Shown here: in pieces, positions 47,628 to 59,566 of the stretch
How the letters are laid out: each line of letters opens with the position of its first letter
Numbering within the stretch: the stretch's first letter is position 1
NCBI RefSeq assembly: GCF_009905375.1
Contig: NC_133653.1
Coordinates: 68,150,329 to 68,214,328, forward strand
Direction of reading: 5' to 3'
DNA length: 64,000 nt
Origin: Apium graveolens
Taxonomy: Eukaryota > Streptophyta > Magnoliopsida > Apiales > Apiaceae
Position numbers and translations under genes: made by a program
Notes under the pieces: model-generated
Databases searched by the model: none
Told to the model about the DNA's origin: nothing
Seen by the model: only the letters and a program-made list of their open reading frames with translations

Positions 47628-49158
47628 TGATAAGTGGATTTTATATCCACTTGGAATGCTTTATTACAAGCTTAAATTGGTGTTTTGGACTCAAGTTGTT
47701 CGTATTTTGATGTGTTTTTGTGTTATTATATTTCAGGTATTAGTTAAATGAAGAAAGGAGCTTTTAAAGGAAATGTAATGAAATTTGATCAGATTTGGAA
47801 GCCAAGTCCATTTTCAAGTTGTAGAGAATCTCATTAGCTTCACGTGGGCAGTTGAATCGCCTAATTCTGACGAGTAGAACTCAAGTTATGGCCAAAACAA
47901 GATTCATCAGAATTTTTCCCAGAAAGGCTGCAGGCGCCCGCCTGCTGGAGGAGGCGCCCGCCTGCTGGAGGAGGCGCCCGCCTGCTGGTGGAGGCGCCCG
48001 CCTGCTGGTGGAGGTGCCCGCCTGCTGGTGGAGGTGGCCGCGTGCAGATGCACGGCCGACTTCGCTGATTTTGCTAAAAAGGCCTTTTTTGAGTGAAATA
48101 TGACGATTTTAAGGGTCCCGGTCCAATATGGGCTTATATATACTTAAAAAAAGGGTTTCCATCATCCGGGAAGATTGGGAGATCAAGGAGAAGACCTAGA
48201 AGCATAAAACAACTCCGAAAAAGAAGATCTTAATTTCAACTTATGATTCTTTGAATTAGTTGTAACTTTGGATGCTCTTTTTTGTTTTTGTTGAACCTAG
48301 ATCTCGTTTATTCGTACTTTGATTATTATTCAGTTTATTAAGACCTTGTTATTACCATGCTTTCATTGGAACCCATGGTGACGATGAGATCAATTATGAA
48401 CTAATCATTGTCATGGGATTCTAGCGGATTTACTTATGGATTTCAATAGTTAATTGTTTTGATATCTTGGTGTGTGGTGATTGATTGATATCTTAGTATT
48501 GGTTGTTCTTATTCGTCTTATGTGCGTAGCTAACATATAAGATAGCGTGTTAATGTCTATTGAAGCGACATTGAATTTAGAGATTGAGAACTTGCCATGC
48601 TAGCATAGGTTGATGTAATTGTTATGCATGATTCGTAGGTAATTTTAACCATCTTACTTACCCTATGTAATCAAGATAGATAACCTGTGCTTAAACCGTT
48701 ATGTTGTCAAATTCTATAGACATATAGGGTCTCAATATAATTGATGCCTATTCAGCTTCTGTCTCTTTTGTGGATGTCTGGTACAATGATACTCGTGCAA
48801 CGAAAGTTGGCGTTTATCAGTTTCGTGTTATCTGATTAGTGTCATCACCATCACATGCTAAGGTTAAGAACAATGACTTTGAATGAAGTAGTAATGAAGT
48901 TAGGATCCCATGTTTGTCATATATAATAATTCAACCTAAATTTTCTTAGTTAATGCTATTTAGTATAATCTCTTAGTTTAATAAAAACCCAATTTGTTAT
49001 TTGTCTTAGCATTGAGCGATAACCATACATTGTTGCATATGTGCATAAATTGAACTTAACCTAAACCAGTCTCTGTGGGAACGAATCTGATTTATATCTT
49101 ATACTACTTGCGAACGCGTATACTTGCGTGAATTTTAGCGCGTGTTTTCGCCCTAACA
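47628..49158 (+). repeat. A 3' LTR, full length
   Basis: It runs from TGATAAGTGG to CGCCCTAACA (1531 bases). It shares long stretches with 29465-30687 and contains the GC-rich array at 47928-48045. An open frame at 47852-48103 is created by that array. Confidence 0.92.
47928..48045. repeat. GC-rich 20-base tandem repeat in A 3' LTR
   Basis: About six units of AGGCGCCCGCCTGCTGGTGG type. GCAGGCG-CC-CGCCTGC at 47930-47945 is a perfect 7-base stem with a 2-base loop. Confidence 0.88.
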
Positions 49159-51069
49159 TATTGTTTTTCGCATGGATGTTGCGGAGGGTTTCAATTTTTA
49201 AGATATTATAATTCTACCGAGAACAAAGTGTTTGTTGCTCGAATCGCTGTATTTCTTGAAAGAGAGTTACTTTCAAAGAAAATTAGTGGGAGGACTATAG
49301 ATCTCGATGAAGATCGAGTTGTACAAAATAATATTGAACCAGAGTTGGAAAATGGGCAGGAAGTACATCAAGATGTTCCTGCTCCAGAAACACAGGTTGT
49401 TCGTAGATCTAGTAGGGCTCGTCATGAGCCAGAGAGATATTATGGATTTCTCTTGACTCAAGATGATGATGCAATGCTCATAGATAATGATTAGCCTCTT
49501 ACCTACCAAGATGCTATGAATAATACAGACTCCGAGAGATGGCTAGAGGCCATGAAATCTGAAATGGAATCCACATATCAACATAAAGTATGGGCTTTAG
49601 TTGATCCACCTGAAGGGGTAAAACCTATAGGATGCAAGTGGTTTTTCAAGAAGAAAACTAACATGGATGGTAAAGTACAGACCTATAAAGCACGACTGGT
49701 GGAAAAAGGTTTCAAACAAGTTTATGGTATAGACTATGATGAGACCTTTTCACCAGTTGCTATGGTCAAGTCCATCAGGATTTTGCTAGCAATAGCTGCA
49801 TACTACGACTATGAGATTTGGCAAATGGATGTCAAAACTGCTTTCTTAAATGGGATCCTTGAAGAGGATATATACATGATACAACCTAAGGGTTTTGTCG
49901 ATCCCAAGTTTGCTAAGATGGTCTGTAAGTTGCTTCGATCTATTTATGGATTGAAGCAAGCCTCAAGGAGATGGAATCGTCGTTTTGATGAAACAGTCAA
50001 AGAATTTGGATTTATTCAAAATGAAGATGAACCATGTGTTTACAAGAAGGTTAGTGGGAGCCATGTGGCATTCCTATTACTATATGTAGATGACATATTA
50101 CTAATAGAGAATGACATACCTTTTCTACAGGCTGTTAAGACTTGGTTGGGAAATAGTTTCTCGATGAAGGACTTAGGTGATGCTACCTATATATTAGGGA
50201 TCAAGATCTATAGAGATAGATCAAGGAAATTAATCGGCCTAAGTCAGAGTACATACATTGACAAAGTATTGCATCGTTTCAGGATGCAAGAGGCAAAAAG
50301 TGGATATGTCCCAATGTCTCGTGGGATATTGATCTCAAAAGACAACTGCCCTAAATCATTAGATGATAAGGGCCGTATGAGAAAAGTTCCATATGCTTCG
50401 ACAATTGGATCTATAATGTATGCGATGATATGTACTCGTCCTGATATTTCGTATGCCTTGATCATGATGAGCAGATACCAGTCTAATCCTGGTGAGGGTC
50501 ACTAGACAACTGTCAAGAATATTCTTAAGTACTTGAAAAGGACTAAAGATTCATTCTTGGTGTATGGAGGAGATGAGAAGCTGGTTGTAAAGGGTTACAC
50601 TGACGCCAACTTTCAGACAGATAGAGACGATTCAGTATTTCAGTCAGGTTTTGTGTTTTGCCTTAATGGAGGTGCTGTAAGCTGGAAGAGTTCAAAGCAA
50701 GAGACAGTAGCTGATTCTACAATGGAAGCTGAGTATATTGCTGCCAGTGAAGCAGCCAAAGAGGCTGTTTGGATACGGAAAGTCATAATGGGACTTGGTG
50801 TGGTTCCATCGATCATAGATCCAGTTGATCTTTACTGTGATAATAATGGAGCCATCGCACAGGCTAAAGAACCAAGGTCCCATTCCCGGGAAAAGCATAT
50901 ACTTAAGAGATATCACCTCCTTTGAGAGATTAATGAAAGAGGAGATATACATATATGTAAAGTGCATACTGATAACGTTGCAGACCCACAGACTAAGGCT
51001 TTGTCGCAATAAAAGCACGAAGGTCATACTAGTTCCATGAGTATTAGATACATGGGTGATTGGCTCTAG
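49159..51069 (+). pseudogene. C2: Copia pol fragment (RT-RNase H)
   Basis: The sequence starts in the linker after integrase (ENKVFVARIAVFLERELLS) and continues with RT ([55 protein letters not shown]) and RNase H ([47 protein letters not shown]). Stops in one continuous frame lie at 49492, 50503, 50923 and near 51010, most at sites where relatives have Trp, Arg or Gln. Gag, protease and integrase are absent from the window. Athila LTR sequence abuts the left edge, so element A seems to have inserted into this pol. It is related to C1 but clearly a different family. Confidence 0.87.
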
Positions 51070-51070
51070 T

Positions 51071-51083
51071 GCAAGTGGGAGAT
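51071..51083 (+). other. C2 polypurine tract
   Basis: GCAAGTGGGAGAT directly before the LTR start TGTTAGTGTTTG. Confidence 0.85.
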
Positions 51084-51795
51084 TGTTAGTGTTTGTGCCC
51101 TAGAGACAACACTATTATGTTTACATTATGAAACATTTGGATTATTAATTATGATTATATGGATTATTCTTTAGTAATTTATTATATCTTTATTTTCTAC
51201 GATAAGATGTTAGATTAATAAATGTCCTTGGAATATGATATGTAAATCTATATCTCTAAGTACGTGACTTAGAAATGAGATTATGAGAATAGTATTGATA
51301 TTCCTAAAGGTCCCTAGTCAAGTATTATTGTTAAGGGACGATAATAAATATATTGAGACTAGTGTGTTTGTTGGCTGATGATCACATCCCATTGATCATA
51401 GGTATGGTGATACTAAAGTCAAAACACAGGCACATGTATTAAATACATGGTGCTGGATTGACCCGTTATGTGATACTACATGTTTATAGTGTCATAAGTT
51501 AATCTCACAGTGATAATGATGTATTGGTCCTTTGACCTGAAATCATTATATTTCTATATGAGAATTAATATACTTTGATACTATTAAAATTTATCCTTGG
51601 CCGAGTAATAATAAAAGTAGACATTGGGTACATTATGAATCGTATGAGAAATATGAATGATCTAGATGGGATTTAGCCCTCCTTTATTAAATGAGTGATA
51701 TTATTGGCCTCTTGATTGAGTAAGACTATAAAATGCATGGTCGTGCTTAAATACTGATTTGTTTAATAGTTTACACATTAATCAAGGTGTAATAT
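51084..51795 (+). repeat. C2 3' LTR, end uncertain
   Basis: It starts TGTTAGTGTTTGTGCCC after the purine tract. I cannot find a clear LTR end. SIRE-like coding sequence begins by 51803, so the end is placed near 51795 as an estimate; the LTR may be truncated. Confidence 0.6.
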
Positions 51796-51802
51796 ATAAT
51801 AG

Positions 51803-52096
51803 ATGATGTCAAAGATTACTGGAGCTAATAATATCATCAACATCTATGATCTGAGTATATCAGAAGAGTTAAAGGCAGCAAGCAAGAGCAGAATATCAAA
51901 GGATTGAAGATTTCTGAATATAAAAGCTGGCTCTTTGTCAAGTTACAAGATAGGGATGTTAGCTAGATATTCTAAGCCAAATTTGTTGAAACTAATAGAG
52001 GCTCTAGCTGACACCCCCATTCTAGAAAAATTGGAAATACTTGTGCAAATTAAGAACATAATTGAGAAAGAATCAGACAGCTCAGTCTTTACTTAA
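51803..52096 (+). pseudogene. Small ORF upstream of the SIRE-like polypurine tract
   Basis: ATG ATG at 51803 opens a frame of 97 codons ending TAA at 52094-52096, with one TGA at 51905-51907. It reads MMSKITGANNIINIYDLSIS, then after the stop RFLNIKAGSLSSYKIGMLAR and LIEALADTPILEKLEILVQ, with the end KESDSSVFT. The tail is Leu/Ile/Glu-rich and looks helical. It sits between where pol would end and the polypurine tract (52219-52230), the place where SIRE-lineage elements carry an extra ORF that is often called env-like. I see no signal peptide or membrane segment and recognise no family, so it may be the tail of a longer ORF or a separate small protein. Confidence 0.5.
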
Positions 52097-52218
52097 TTAT
52101 TGTAAACTGCCCAATTTACAAGTGTTGTATCAGCTTTTGTATCATTTTATTTTCATTCTTTAACTTGGGGTTAATCTTGCTAACAGACATGAATTTGTGA
52201 TAAGCAATCTTCTCACAA

Positions 52219-52230
52219 ATTGGGGGAGAT
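52219..52230 (+). other. SIRE-like polypurine tract
   Basis: ATTGGGGGAGAT immediately precedes the LTR at 52231. Confidence 0.75.
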
Positions 52231-53564
52231 TATTGTGCAAGACATGCCTGTATCATAGCAAGACTAAGTCATATTGACAACCCTAAGATTAGTTGTATTG
52301 TAACCTTAATCTGTAATTCATACTTGTAACACTTAATGTCTGTAAAATGTAAATGGAGCAGACTGAAGCATTTTTTCTCTAAACAGTGTCAAGCCTAAGA
52401 ATTCTATCTGGAAGAAGATCAAGAAGATCATGCCTCAGAAGAATTATGAAGAAGTTTGGAGTTGAATAAATCTGTTTGGTGTAAAACATTCTAAGTCAAG
52501 ATCTCTATAAGTCACATAATTAGTGCTATAGAGAAATCATTGGAATACTCCAGAATGACTTATCGAGAAGTCATTTAAACTCCAGAGAGTACCGACGGAT
52601 GAGTAACATCTACCCGACGGATGAGAAATATCTACTCAACGGATGAGGAATGTCTACTCGACGGATAAGCCATCACTACTAGACGGATAAGCAACATCCA
52701 CCGGGTGTAGAGAACTCAGGAATTGTCTGTCGAGAACTCAGAGATATCAACAAGTATACTTTTATTAGAGAACTCTGAGTTATCGATAAGCCAAAGTCCA
52801 TTAGAGAACTCTAAGTTATCGATAAACCAAAATTCACCAGAGAACTCAGAGTTGTCGATAAGTCTAGGCAATAATGAAGTTTCAGAGATATCGACAAGCC
52901 AACATGCCTATTGAGATATCGAGTTCTCTACAGCTTAACTGAAGATCTTGAAGTGAAGAAATTTCTCTAAGTACAGAATTGCAGAACAGTTCAATATCCA
53001 AGGTTGCAAATCAACAAACAATTCATACAGCTGGATTGACAAGACACAAAAAGCAGCTTGTGAGATGTGCAAGATCAACGACAAAGATTAACTGACAGAG
53101 GAGATTAAAGTTAACACGAGATGCTAAAGATATGCTAAGCCAGAAATGGAAGATTTGCTTTTCTATAAATAGAAATGACAAGTGACAGTTTAGAAAAGCT
53201 AATAGCATAGTTATTATCCACTGTGTAAACCAGTAGTTAACTGAGTTATAAAGTTAACACTGGTCCTCTAGTTAAAAAAAGAAGAACAATCAGAATAGAA
53301 GTGTGTGTGTTCTCTCTCAAGAAAGAAGCTAAGTTCTAAAACAAGAACTTAGAGATTTTGTAGCAAAACACTGCTTGATTTTTAATATAACATTAAATGA
53401 GTTTTGAAGATCTTTGTTTTACATATTTGCACAACTATTTATGTTTAACATCCATTCTACTAAATCATAAACAACAACCAACTGCTAAAGCCTAAGTCGA
53501 TCGAAAATCAAACATTTAAACCAAAACACATTCACCCCCCCCTGTGTTGTATTCATATCTAACA
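52231..53564 (+). repeat. SIRE-like LTR flanked by purine tract and primer site
   Basis: The LTR runs from TATTGTGCAAGACATG to TATCTAACA. The TG start appears changed to TA. It has a purine tract on its left and a primer site on its right, so it serves as 3' LTR of one copy and 5' LTR of the next. It contains two tandem arrays (52593-52700 and 52730-52868). Confidence 0.8.
52593..52868. repeat. Two tandem arrays in the SIRE-like LTR
   Basis: First, five 22-base units of CGACGGATGAGTAACATCT type (52593-52700). Then four roughly 36-base units of GAGAACTCTGAGTTATCGAT type (52730-52868). TTATCGATAA-like palindromes recur. Confidence 0.8.
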
Positions 53565-53566
53565 AG

Positions 53567-53578
53567 TGGTATCAGAGC
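53567..53578 (+). other. S primer-binding site
   Basis: TGGTATCAGAGC two bases after the LTR end is an exact initiator-methionine type. Confidence 0.9.
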
Positions 53579-53613
53579 AAAATCTGAAAGTAAACAGATT
53601 AGATCTTGGAAAA

Positions 53614-55998
53614 ATGAATACACAGAAAATCAGTAGTATCAAGATTCCTCCCTTTGATAAGGCCAATTACACTTTATGGAAAAAGAAAATGTTGCTGTTT
53701 ATAAGAATGGCCAATCATCTCTATATTGGTATCCTCAAGAATGGGCCCTTCACTCCTGTAGTTAGAGTTGAGGAAACCACAGATGGAGATATGGTTATTC
53801 CAGCTCATTATGCTCCCAAGGATCCTTCTGAGTATACTGAACCTGAAAGAGAGAAAGTTTCCCTAGACAGTGCTTTGCAACTGATACTAATTGAGTCACT
53901 TGCCAATGTAATGTATAATAACATTGTCAACTGTGACACTGCTAAACAGATATGGGAAAAGATTGAAATACTTTGTGAAGGAACTGAGGAGGTTAGGTCA
54001 AATCAAAGAAGGATATTGATTTCTCAGTATGAGGGTTTTATGGCTAAACCAAAGGAGGGTATTACTGATGTGTTTAAAAGGTTTAATAAACTGATAAATG
54101 ACTTGCAGCTTCATGATAAATTTTATGATGTTGAAGAAGTGAATTTGAAGTTCTTGCTCACTCTCCCTGATCATTTGGAACAAAAGATCTCTGCAATCAG
54201 AGAAGGAAGGGATCTGAGTAGAATCACACTGGAAGTGCTCTATGGGGATCTGAAAACTTATGAACATGAAATGATTTAAAAGAAGTCATTAAGGGCTGGT
54301 TAAGGATATGTAATGGATGGCTCAAGTGCACTGATTGTGAATGATGGCCAGACTTCTAATGATGAGCAAAGATTCCCAACTCCAGCAACTTCTACAAGTG
54401 AGAAAAGAGTCAATGACACTGAAGAGCAAGTCATACTGGAATTGGATGAAGAAGATGAGTTCTACACTCTTGATGAGCTTGATGAGCTAGATAAATCAAT
54501 GGCTTACTTGGCTAGAAAATTCTCTAATATTAGAGTAAAGAAACCAAGATTTTTCAAGAGCAAAGGACAGTCCTTCAACAAAGACAGCAGCTGGAAAGGA
54601 AAAGGGAAGTACACTCCTGATAGCAAAACTGGCTACAAAACTGGATCTGTTGATAGATAAAAAATAAGGTGCTTTAACTGTGATGAGTTGGGCCATTTTG
54701 CTACAGAATGTAGAAAACCCAAGAAGGAAAAGAAAGACAAAGCCTATCTTAAATTGGAAGCAAAGTATGATGCTCTTCTAAAGAAGCAACAAGGGAAAGC
54801 TTATATTGCAAAGGGCAAGAGCTGGGATGATTCAGATAATGATGAAGATGAAGAAGTTGGAAACTATGCATTCATGGCCTTGGAGCAAGGAGATTCTTCA
54901 TCATCTAAATCACAAGTACCAACTCTTACCACAATTGATTTAAATGTGAGTCAATATAAGGAAACTGTTGAAAAGATGAGCACAGAAATGTTCCACATTC
55001 ATACAAGCATGGTTGCTGCAAATGAGGAAGTTAGCAGATTGAAAAAGATCAATGAAAAACTTGAGAGTGAAAAACAAGAGACCTAATTGTTGCTGGTTGA
55101 GCTTGATACTGCTAAGCAAGAAAATGCATACTTAAAGAATAAATTAAAGTGTGCAAGTGAAATTGAAGCAGTATTGAGAGAAAAGCTGGAAAAGAATGAA
55201 GTGAAGCTGAAATCCTTCAAAAATGCTTCTGATTTGATTGGCCAATATCATGAAAAGAACAAGCCATGTGCAAACATTACCATTGGTCTTGATTATGAGG
55301 ATTTGAACAATAAGAGGAAGTCTGTCAGTGATAAAGGGAAATCAACTGAAACTGAAGATGTTCCAATTATTTTGAAGAAAGTTGAATCACCTTTGTTCAA
55401 GGCATGTGAAGTGAACTTCAGTGAAGAAGAATTGATCATCAAACATGAGATAGCTGATGAGGACAAGGAAAAGAAAAATGATAAGACAACTCAGTCTTCC
55501 ATCTCTGTTGAAACACCAAAAGCCAATCAAGAAACTAAGGAGCCTGTGAAGGAGATTAAAGCTAAACAGGTCAAAAAGAAAAAGAAGAATAGAAATGGAA
55601 AGATTGGGATAAACAAAAGCAATAATTTTGCTTATGTTGCAGATGCTCCTAGAAAGAGGTGTGAGAATTGTGGATCAATGAATCACCTAACTCATCTTTG
55701 TAAAAAGACTATTAGCAATTCACCTGAAGGAGTCTGCAAGTACAATGAAGCTAAGGCAAATGATCCCTATTCATTCTGTGACAATTTTGACTGCATTCCC
55801 TGCAACATGAAAGTGATGAAGAGTTGCTAAAAATTGAGAATTGATCTCATAGAATCAAAAGTTGGTTCTATATCTGAAAGGGAAAATGCTCAACAATCTA
55901 TGAATTCCATTTTATCTCAAAATTCTCATTCTACTTCTGCAAAATCAGTTAACAAGAAGAAAGTGCCCAACACAGCTTGGGTAGCTAAACACACTTAA
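53614..55998 (+). pseudogene. gag: S gag, SIRE-like, with extended C-terminal part
   Basis: ATG at 53614 (MNTQKISSIKIPPF) starts a gag with the SIRE/Maximus-type core (KANYTLWKKKMLLFIRMANH, GDLKTYEHEMI). A CCHC knuckle reads CFNCDELGHFATEC. A long coiled-coil and Lys/Glu-rich part follows (KYDALLKKQQGKAYIAKGKS onward), then a second Cys/His cluster (CENCGSMNHLTHLC) and a Cys-rich DNFDCIPC. The large helical region is typical of this lineage. In-frame stops lie at 54277, 54301, 54658, 55084, 55828 and 55996; the whole remains in one frame to about 56000, where a frameshift enters pol. Confidence 0.88.
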
Positions 55999-55999
55999 T

Positions 56000-57124
56000 C
56001 CTCATTGTGTGCAGGGCAAAGGGAAGAAGGTCATATGGATCATTGAGAGTGGATGTTCCAGGCATATGACTGGTGATAAGGCCCTGCTATCATAATTTGA
56101 GGAGATGGCTGGCCCTTTGGTGACCTTTGGAGACAACAGCAAAGGATTCACAATGGGATATGGCAAGATTATTTCTAGAAATGTTGTCATTGAAGATGTA
56201 GTACTAGTTGCTGGATTAGAAGTAAATCTTCTAAGTGTTAGTCAATTTGCAGACAGAGGTTTTCAAGTTGTTTTCAACAAAGAAGATTGTGCTTTTATTA
56301 GCAAAAAGACTGGTGAAATTGCTCTTAAGGGAGTAAGAAAGGGAAGCTTGTTTGTTGCAGACTTAGACTCAACGTATAAGGAAGGAGTGTGTTGTTTCTA
56401 CACCAAGGCATCAGAAGAGCAAAGCAAATTGTGGCATAAAAAGCTATATCACTTGAATTTCAAAGCAATCAACACCTTAGTCAAGAAGGAGCTTGTGAGA
56501 GACATGCCCAGTTTGGAATTTACTCAACTGGAAGTTTGTGAAGCTTGTCAGAAAGGAAAGATGAAAAGATCAGGTCACAAGTCAAAATCTGTGAATTCTA
56601 TAAGTGCACCTCTGCAACTTATTCACATGGACTTGTTTGGGCCAGTAAATGTCGTGTCCATTTTAAACAAATATGCCCTTGTCATGGTTGATGATTTTTC
56701 AAGATACACTTGGGTTGAGTTCATGTACTCTAAAGATGAAACTCCAAACATTATAATTGAGCACATCAAGAAAATTGAGAAGCAAGTTGAAGGAAAAGTT
56801 AGTATGAAAAGATTGAGGAGTGATAATGGAACAGAATTCAGAAACTCAACATTAAGTGAATTCTGCAAAAGCAAAGGCATTGTTTAAGAATTTTCAACAG
56901 CTAGAACACCTCAACAGAATGGAGTAGTTGAGAGGAAAAATAGAACAGTGGTTGAAGCTGCTAGAACATTGCTACAAGATGCTCAGTTGCCAACTAGTTT
57001 TTGGGAAGAGGCTGTTAATACTGCATGCTACACTCAAAACAGATATCTCATCAACAAAGCTCATGGCAAATCACCCTACTCAATCATGTCTAACAGGAAG
57101 CCTACAGTGAAGCATCTACATGTG
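56000..57124 (+). pseudogene. S pol, left part: protease and integrase
   Basis: In the frame after the shift, the protease region reads WIIESGCSRHMTGD, so the usual Asp of DSG is Glu. A TAA lies near 56094. GAG-pre-integrase follows (LWHKKLYHLNFKAINTLVKK, CEACQKGK), then the integrase core (HMDLFGPVNV, VDDFSRYTWVEF, RSDNGTEFRN) with TAA at 56885-56887 and TPQQNGVVERKNRT. The frame reaches HLHV at 57124, where the solo LTR breaks it. It resumes in phase with FGSKCYILKDNSEY at 61335. Confidence 0.9.
57120..57124. other. Target-site duplication ATGTG, left copy
   Basis: ATGTG is repeated at 61330-61334 on the far side of the solo LTR, and the interrupted integrase frame is continuous across the two. 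Confidence 0.92.
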
Positions 57125-59204
57125 TGTAATAACCCCAATTTTTGGAATTTTTGAAACCCTTATGAATAGTGTTTTGCTGATTATGTTGAATAAGAAAACT
57201 TTTCATACCACACTATGTAGGGGTTCTTTTATTGATCTTCTGAGATATTATTAGTACTCTATGTGGTATATAAGTGTATGTAAAGATCGTCAGAATCCAA
57301 ATCCGAACACTTTGATTTTTCCCGAAATCCACCAGATACCGAAAGAATTGAGTATAAGGTAACATGGTTAAAGGGATTTAAATTCAAGGATTATAAGAGA
57401 GGATCATTAAAGGATTATAAGATATTGAGAAAGATTTAGGGGAACCCAAGTAATAAGATCCCGGATGTGATCCCTCAAACAACGAAAGAGAACAGAGTTA
57501 AGCGAACCGAAAAACAAATAAATGACCAAGGGACAAGCACATACAAGTAGAATGGGAAGGAAGCTTCCAAGAAAAGCTAAAACAAGTGGTTAAAAGAGAA
57601 GGTGACATCATCAAACCTTAAGGGAAAGACATGTGGCTTGGAGGTGAGGTCATCCAAGTGATGTCATCACTTTATCAAAGCAATCTCCACCAAGTATTCA
57701 TTTCACAAACACCAAAATCAAAAGCAACCAAAACAAACTCATTTCTCTTCTTCCCCCATCTATTGCTCTCGGCTTTTCCATGAAAAGCAAAGGAAAAATT
57801 TCAAAAATCAAGCTACACACCTTCATAATTCAAGAGGGTTATTTCTTTAGCTTCCATAATTCATAACTTAGATGAGCCATAAGTTTAAGCTCAAGATTCC
57901 ATGTTTAACATAGCTAATCAATTCATCAAAGTTCTTGGTGAATAGTGTTTTTCAAGAACTTGAAATTTTGTTCTTGAGTTTTGTTTTTGTTTAGATTAAG
58001 CTTTGGTAAGGACTTTCAAGGGTGATTCCAAGCTCCTTAGTTACTTTTACTCACCAAGGAAGGTATAATCTCTTAACCTAGCTTTGTTATTGAATGTTAA
58101 GAGCTTAATATGAGTATTATAGTTCATGAGAAGCATGGTGTTTGAATATGTTGAGATTAGTTGGTTTTGTGATATTTTTGGAGTTGTAAATCTTGGTTAT
58201 TAGTTAATGAACTTAAGAATAGTTTTAGTTCATGTTTGAGATTAATATAAATTGGAAAACTTGAGGTGTTGGGGCTGTTGTAGTGATGTATGGATGGAGT
58301 TTGGTTGTATGGTTGAATTGTGGTTGGTTTGTGGTTGATTTGGAGTAGGATAAAAATTGGTAATTGCGTAAACATAGCCGTCATAATGTCCGATTTACTT
58401 TAGACTATTTTTGTTCTTAACATCAGGACCCGAGGACTCACTGTTAGGTTTTGACCATTGCCATGATTAGATAGTTCATGTTATGAGATTCGTTTTGATA
58501 TGTGGTTCGTTTGAATCCGATGTACGGTTTAGGAGAAACGACCGTTTTAAGTAACGGCGTTTCGCGAACGAACCATTACCTCTCGCCTTACTTTGAACCT
58601 TGGTTAAGGACTTTAAATGACTAATTGGGATATAAAACAATTATGTTAAGTGGATTATGCAGTTGGTAAGGTACTCGCGAAAGAATCGCCTTAAAACTCT
58701 TAATGGTTAATTTATTAAAAATGGTGGAGCCGAGGGTACTCGAACGACTTAGGTGATTCGTTAAGCGTAGGGGTGACCATAAGCGAACGTTAGGGTTCAA
58801 TTGGTTAAAGTCTAATTTCTTAAGTGACCGGGGTTTAATTCCAACTTATGTTGTTGTTCATAGGTTATCGGACCCACTCTAAGCTTAAGTCTATCTGGGA
58901 GCACTCAGGCAAGTTTTCTACCCGTTAACTGTTGTGGTGATGTATATATGTATATGCATTATCTTGTGATAGATGCATGTTGGTTAATTAGCAAATTTTG
59001 CGATATATTGAAGCATGCTGAGATGGTATATATATGCATGTCTGTTTCGTAATCTGGTTATTATCTGTTGATTTCAATGCTTATGAGTTGCATAATACAT
59101 ATGCTAGAGATAAGCAGTAGTTGCGTATACCCTTAGGATAGGGGACCCAAAGGTGAACATTTTCTAAAACCGGGAGTCGATGTTCCAGAGTATATTATAC
59201 ATAG

Positions 59205-59236
<32 letters not shown>

Positions 59237-59288
59237 ATAAAGTTTCAAAACTATTAATCGAATAAGGTTTATTCGATAGCTTTATTTT

Positions 59289-59566
59289 ATTTAATGAATA
59301 TTAGTTTGAATATTCATTCGAGGACTTATGACTCCGCTTAATTATTTAATGAATATTACTTTGAATATTCATTCGAGGACTTATGACTCGGTTTATTTTA
59401 TTTAATGAATATTAGTTTGAATATTCATTCGAGGACTTATGACTCAGTTTATTTTATTTAATGAATATTAGTTGAATATTCATTCGAGGACTTATGACTC
59501 CGTTATTTTATTTAATGAATATTATTTGAATATTCATTTGAGGACTTATGACTCCGCTTATTTATT
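59289..59566. repeat. Five 58-60-base tandem units with inverted repeats
   Basis: Each unit contains ATGAATATT, a 5-6-base loop and AATATTCAT, followed by CGAGGACTTATGACTC. The stem is 9-10 bases. Confidence 0.88.

Larger units (their letters stand above)
29465..49158 (+). mobile_element. A: Athila-like Ty3/gypsy element without RT and integrase
   Basis: Components are a partial 5' LTR (29465-30687), an Asp-tRNA-type primer site, gag, protease, a short 3' ORF, a non-coding 3' region split by the 33500-46508 nest, a polypurine tract and a full 3' LTR (47628-49158). The gag and protease sequences and the TGGCGCC primer site fit the Athila lineage. RT, RNase H and integrase are absent: protease-side sequence near 33110 leads directly into the 3' ORF. 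I infer a deletion derivative. Confidence 0.85.

Noticed and set aside
47852..48103. Frame of 83 codons with repeated ACWRR-like words
   Set aside because: Created by the 20-base GC-rich LTR array.
52593..52868. Regular short repeats that could suggest a CRISPR-like array
   Set aside because: Units are contiguous, degenerate and without unique spacers, and they lie inside a plant LTR.
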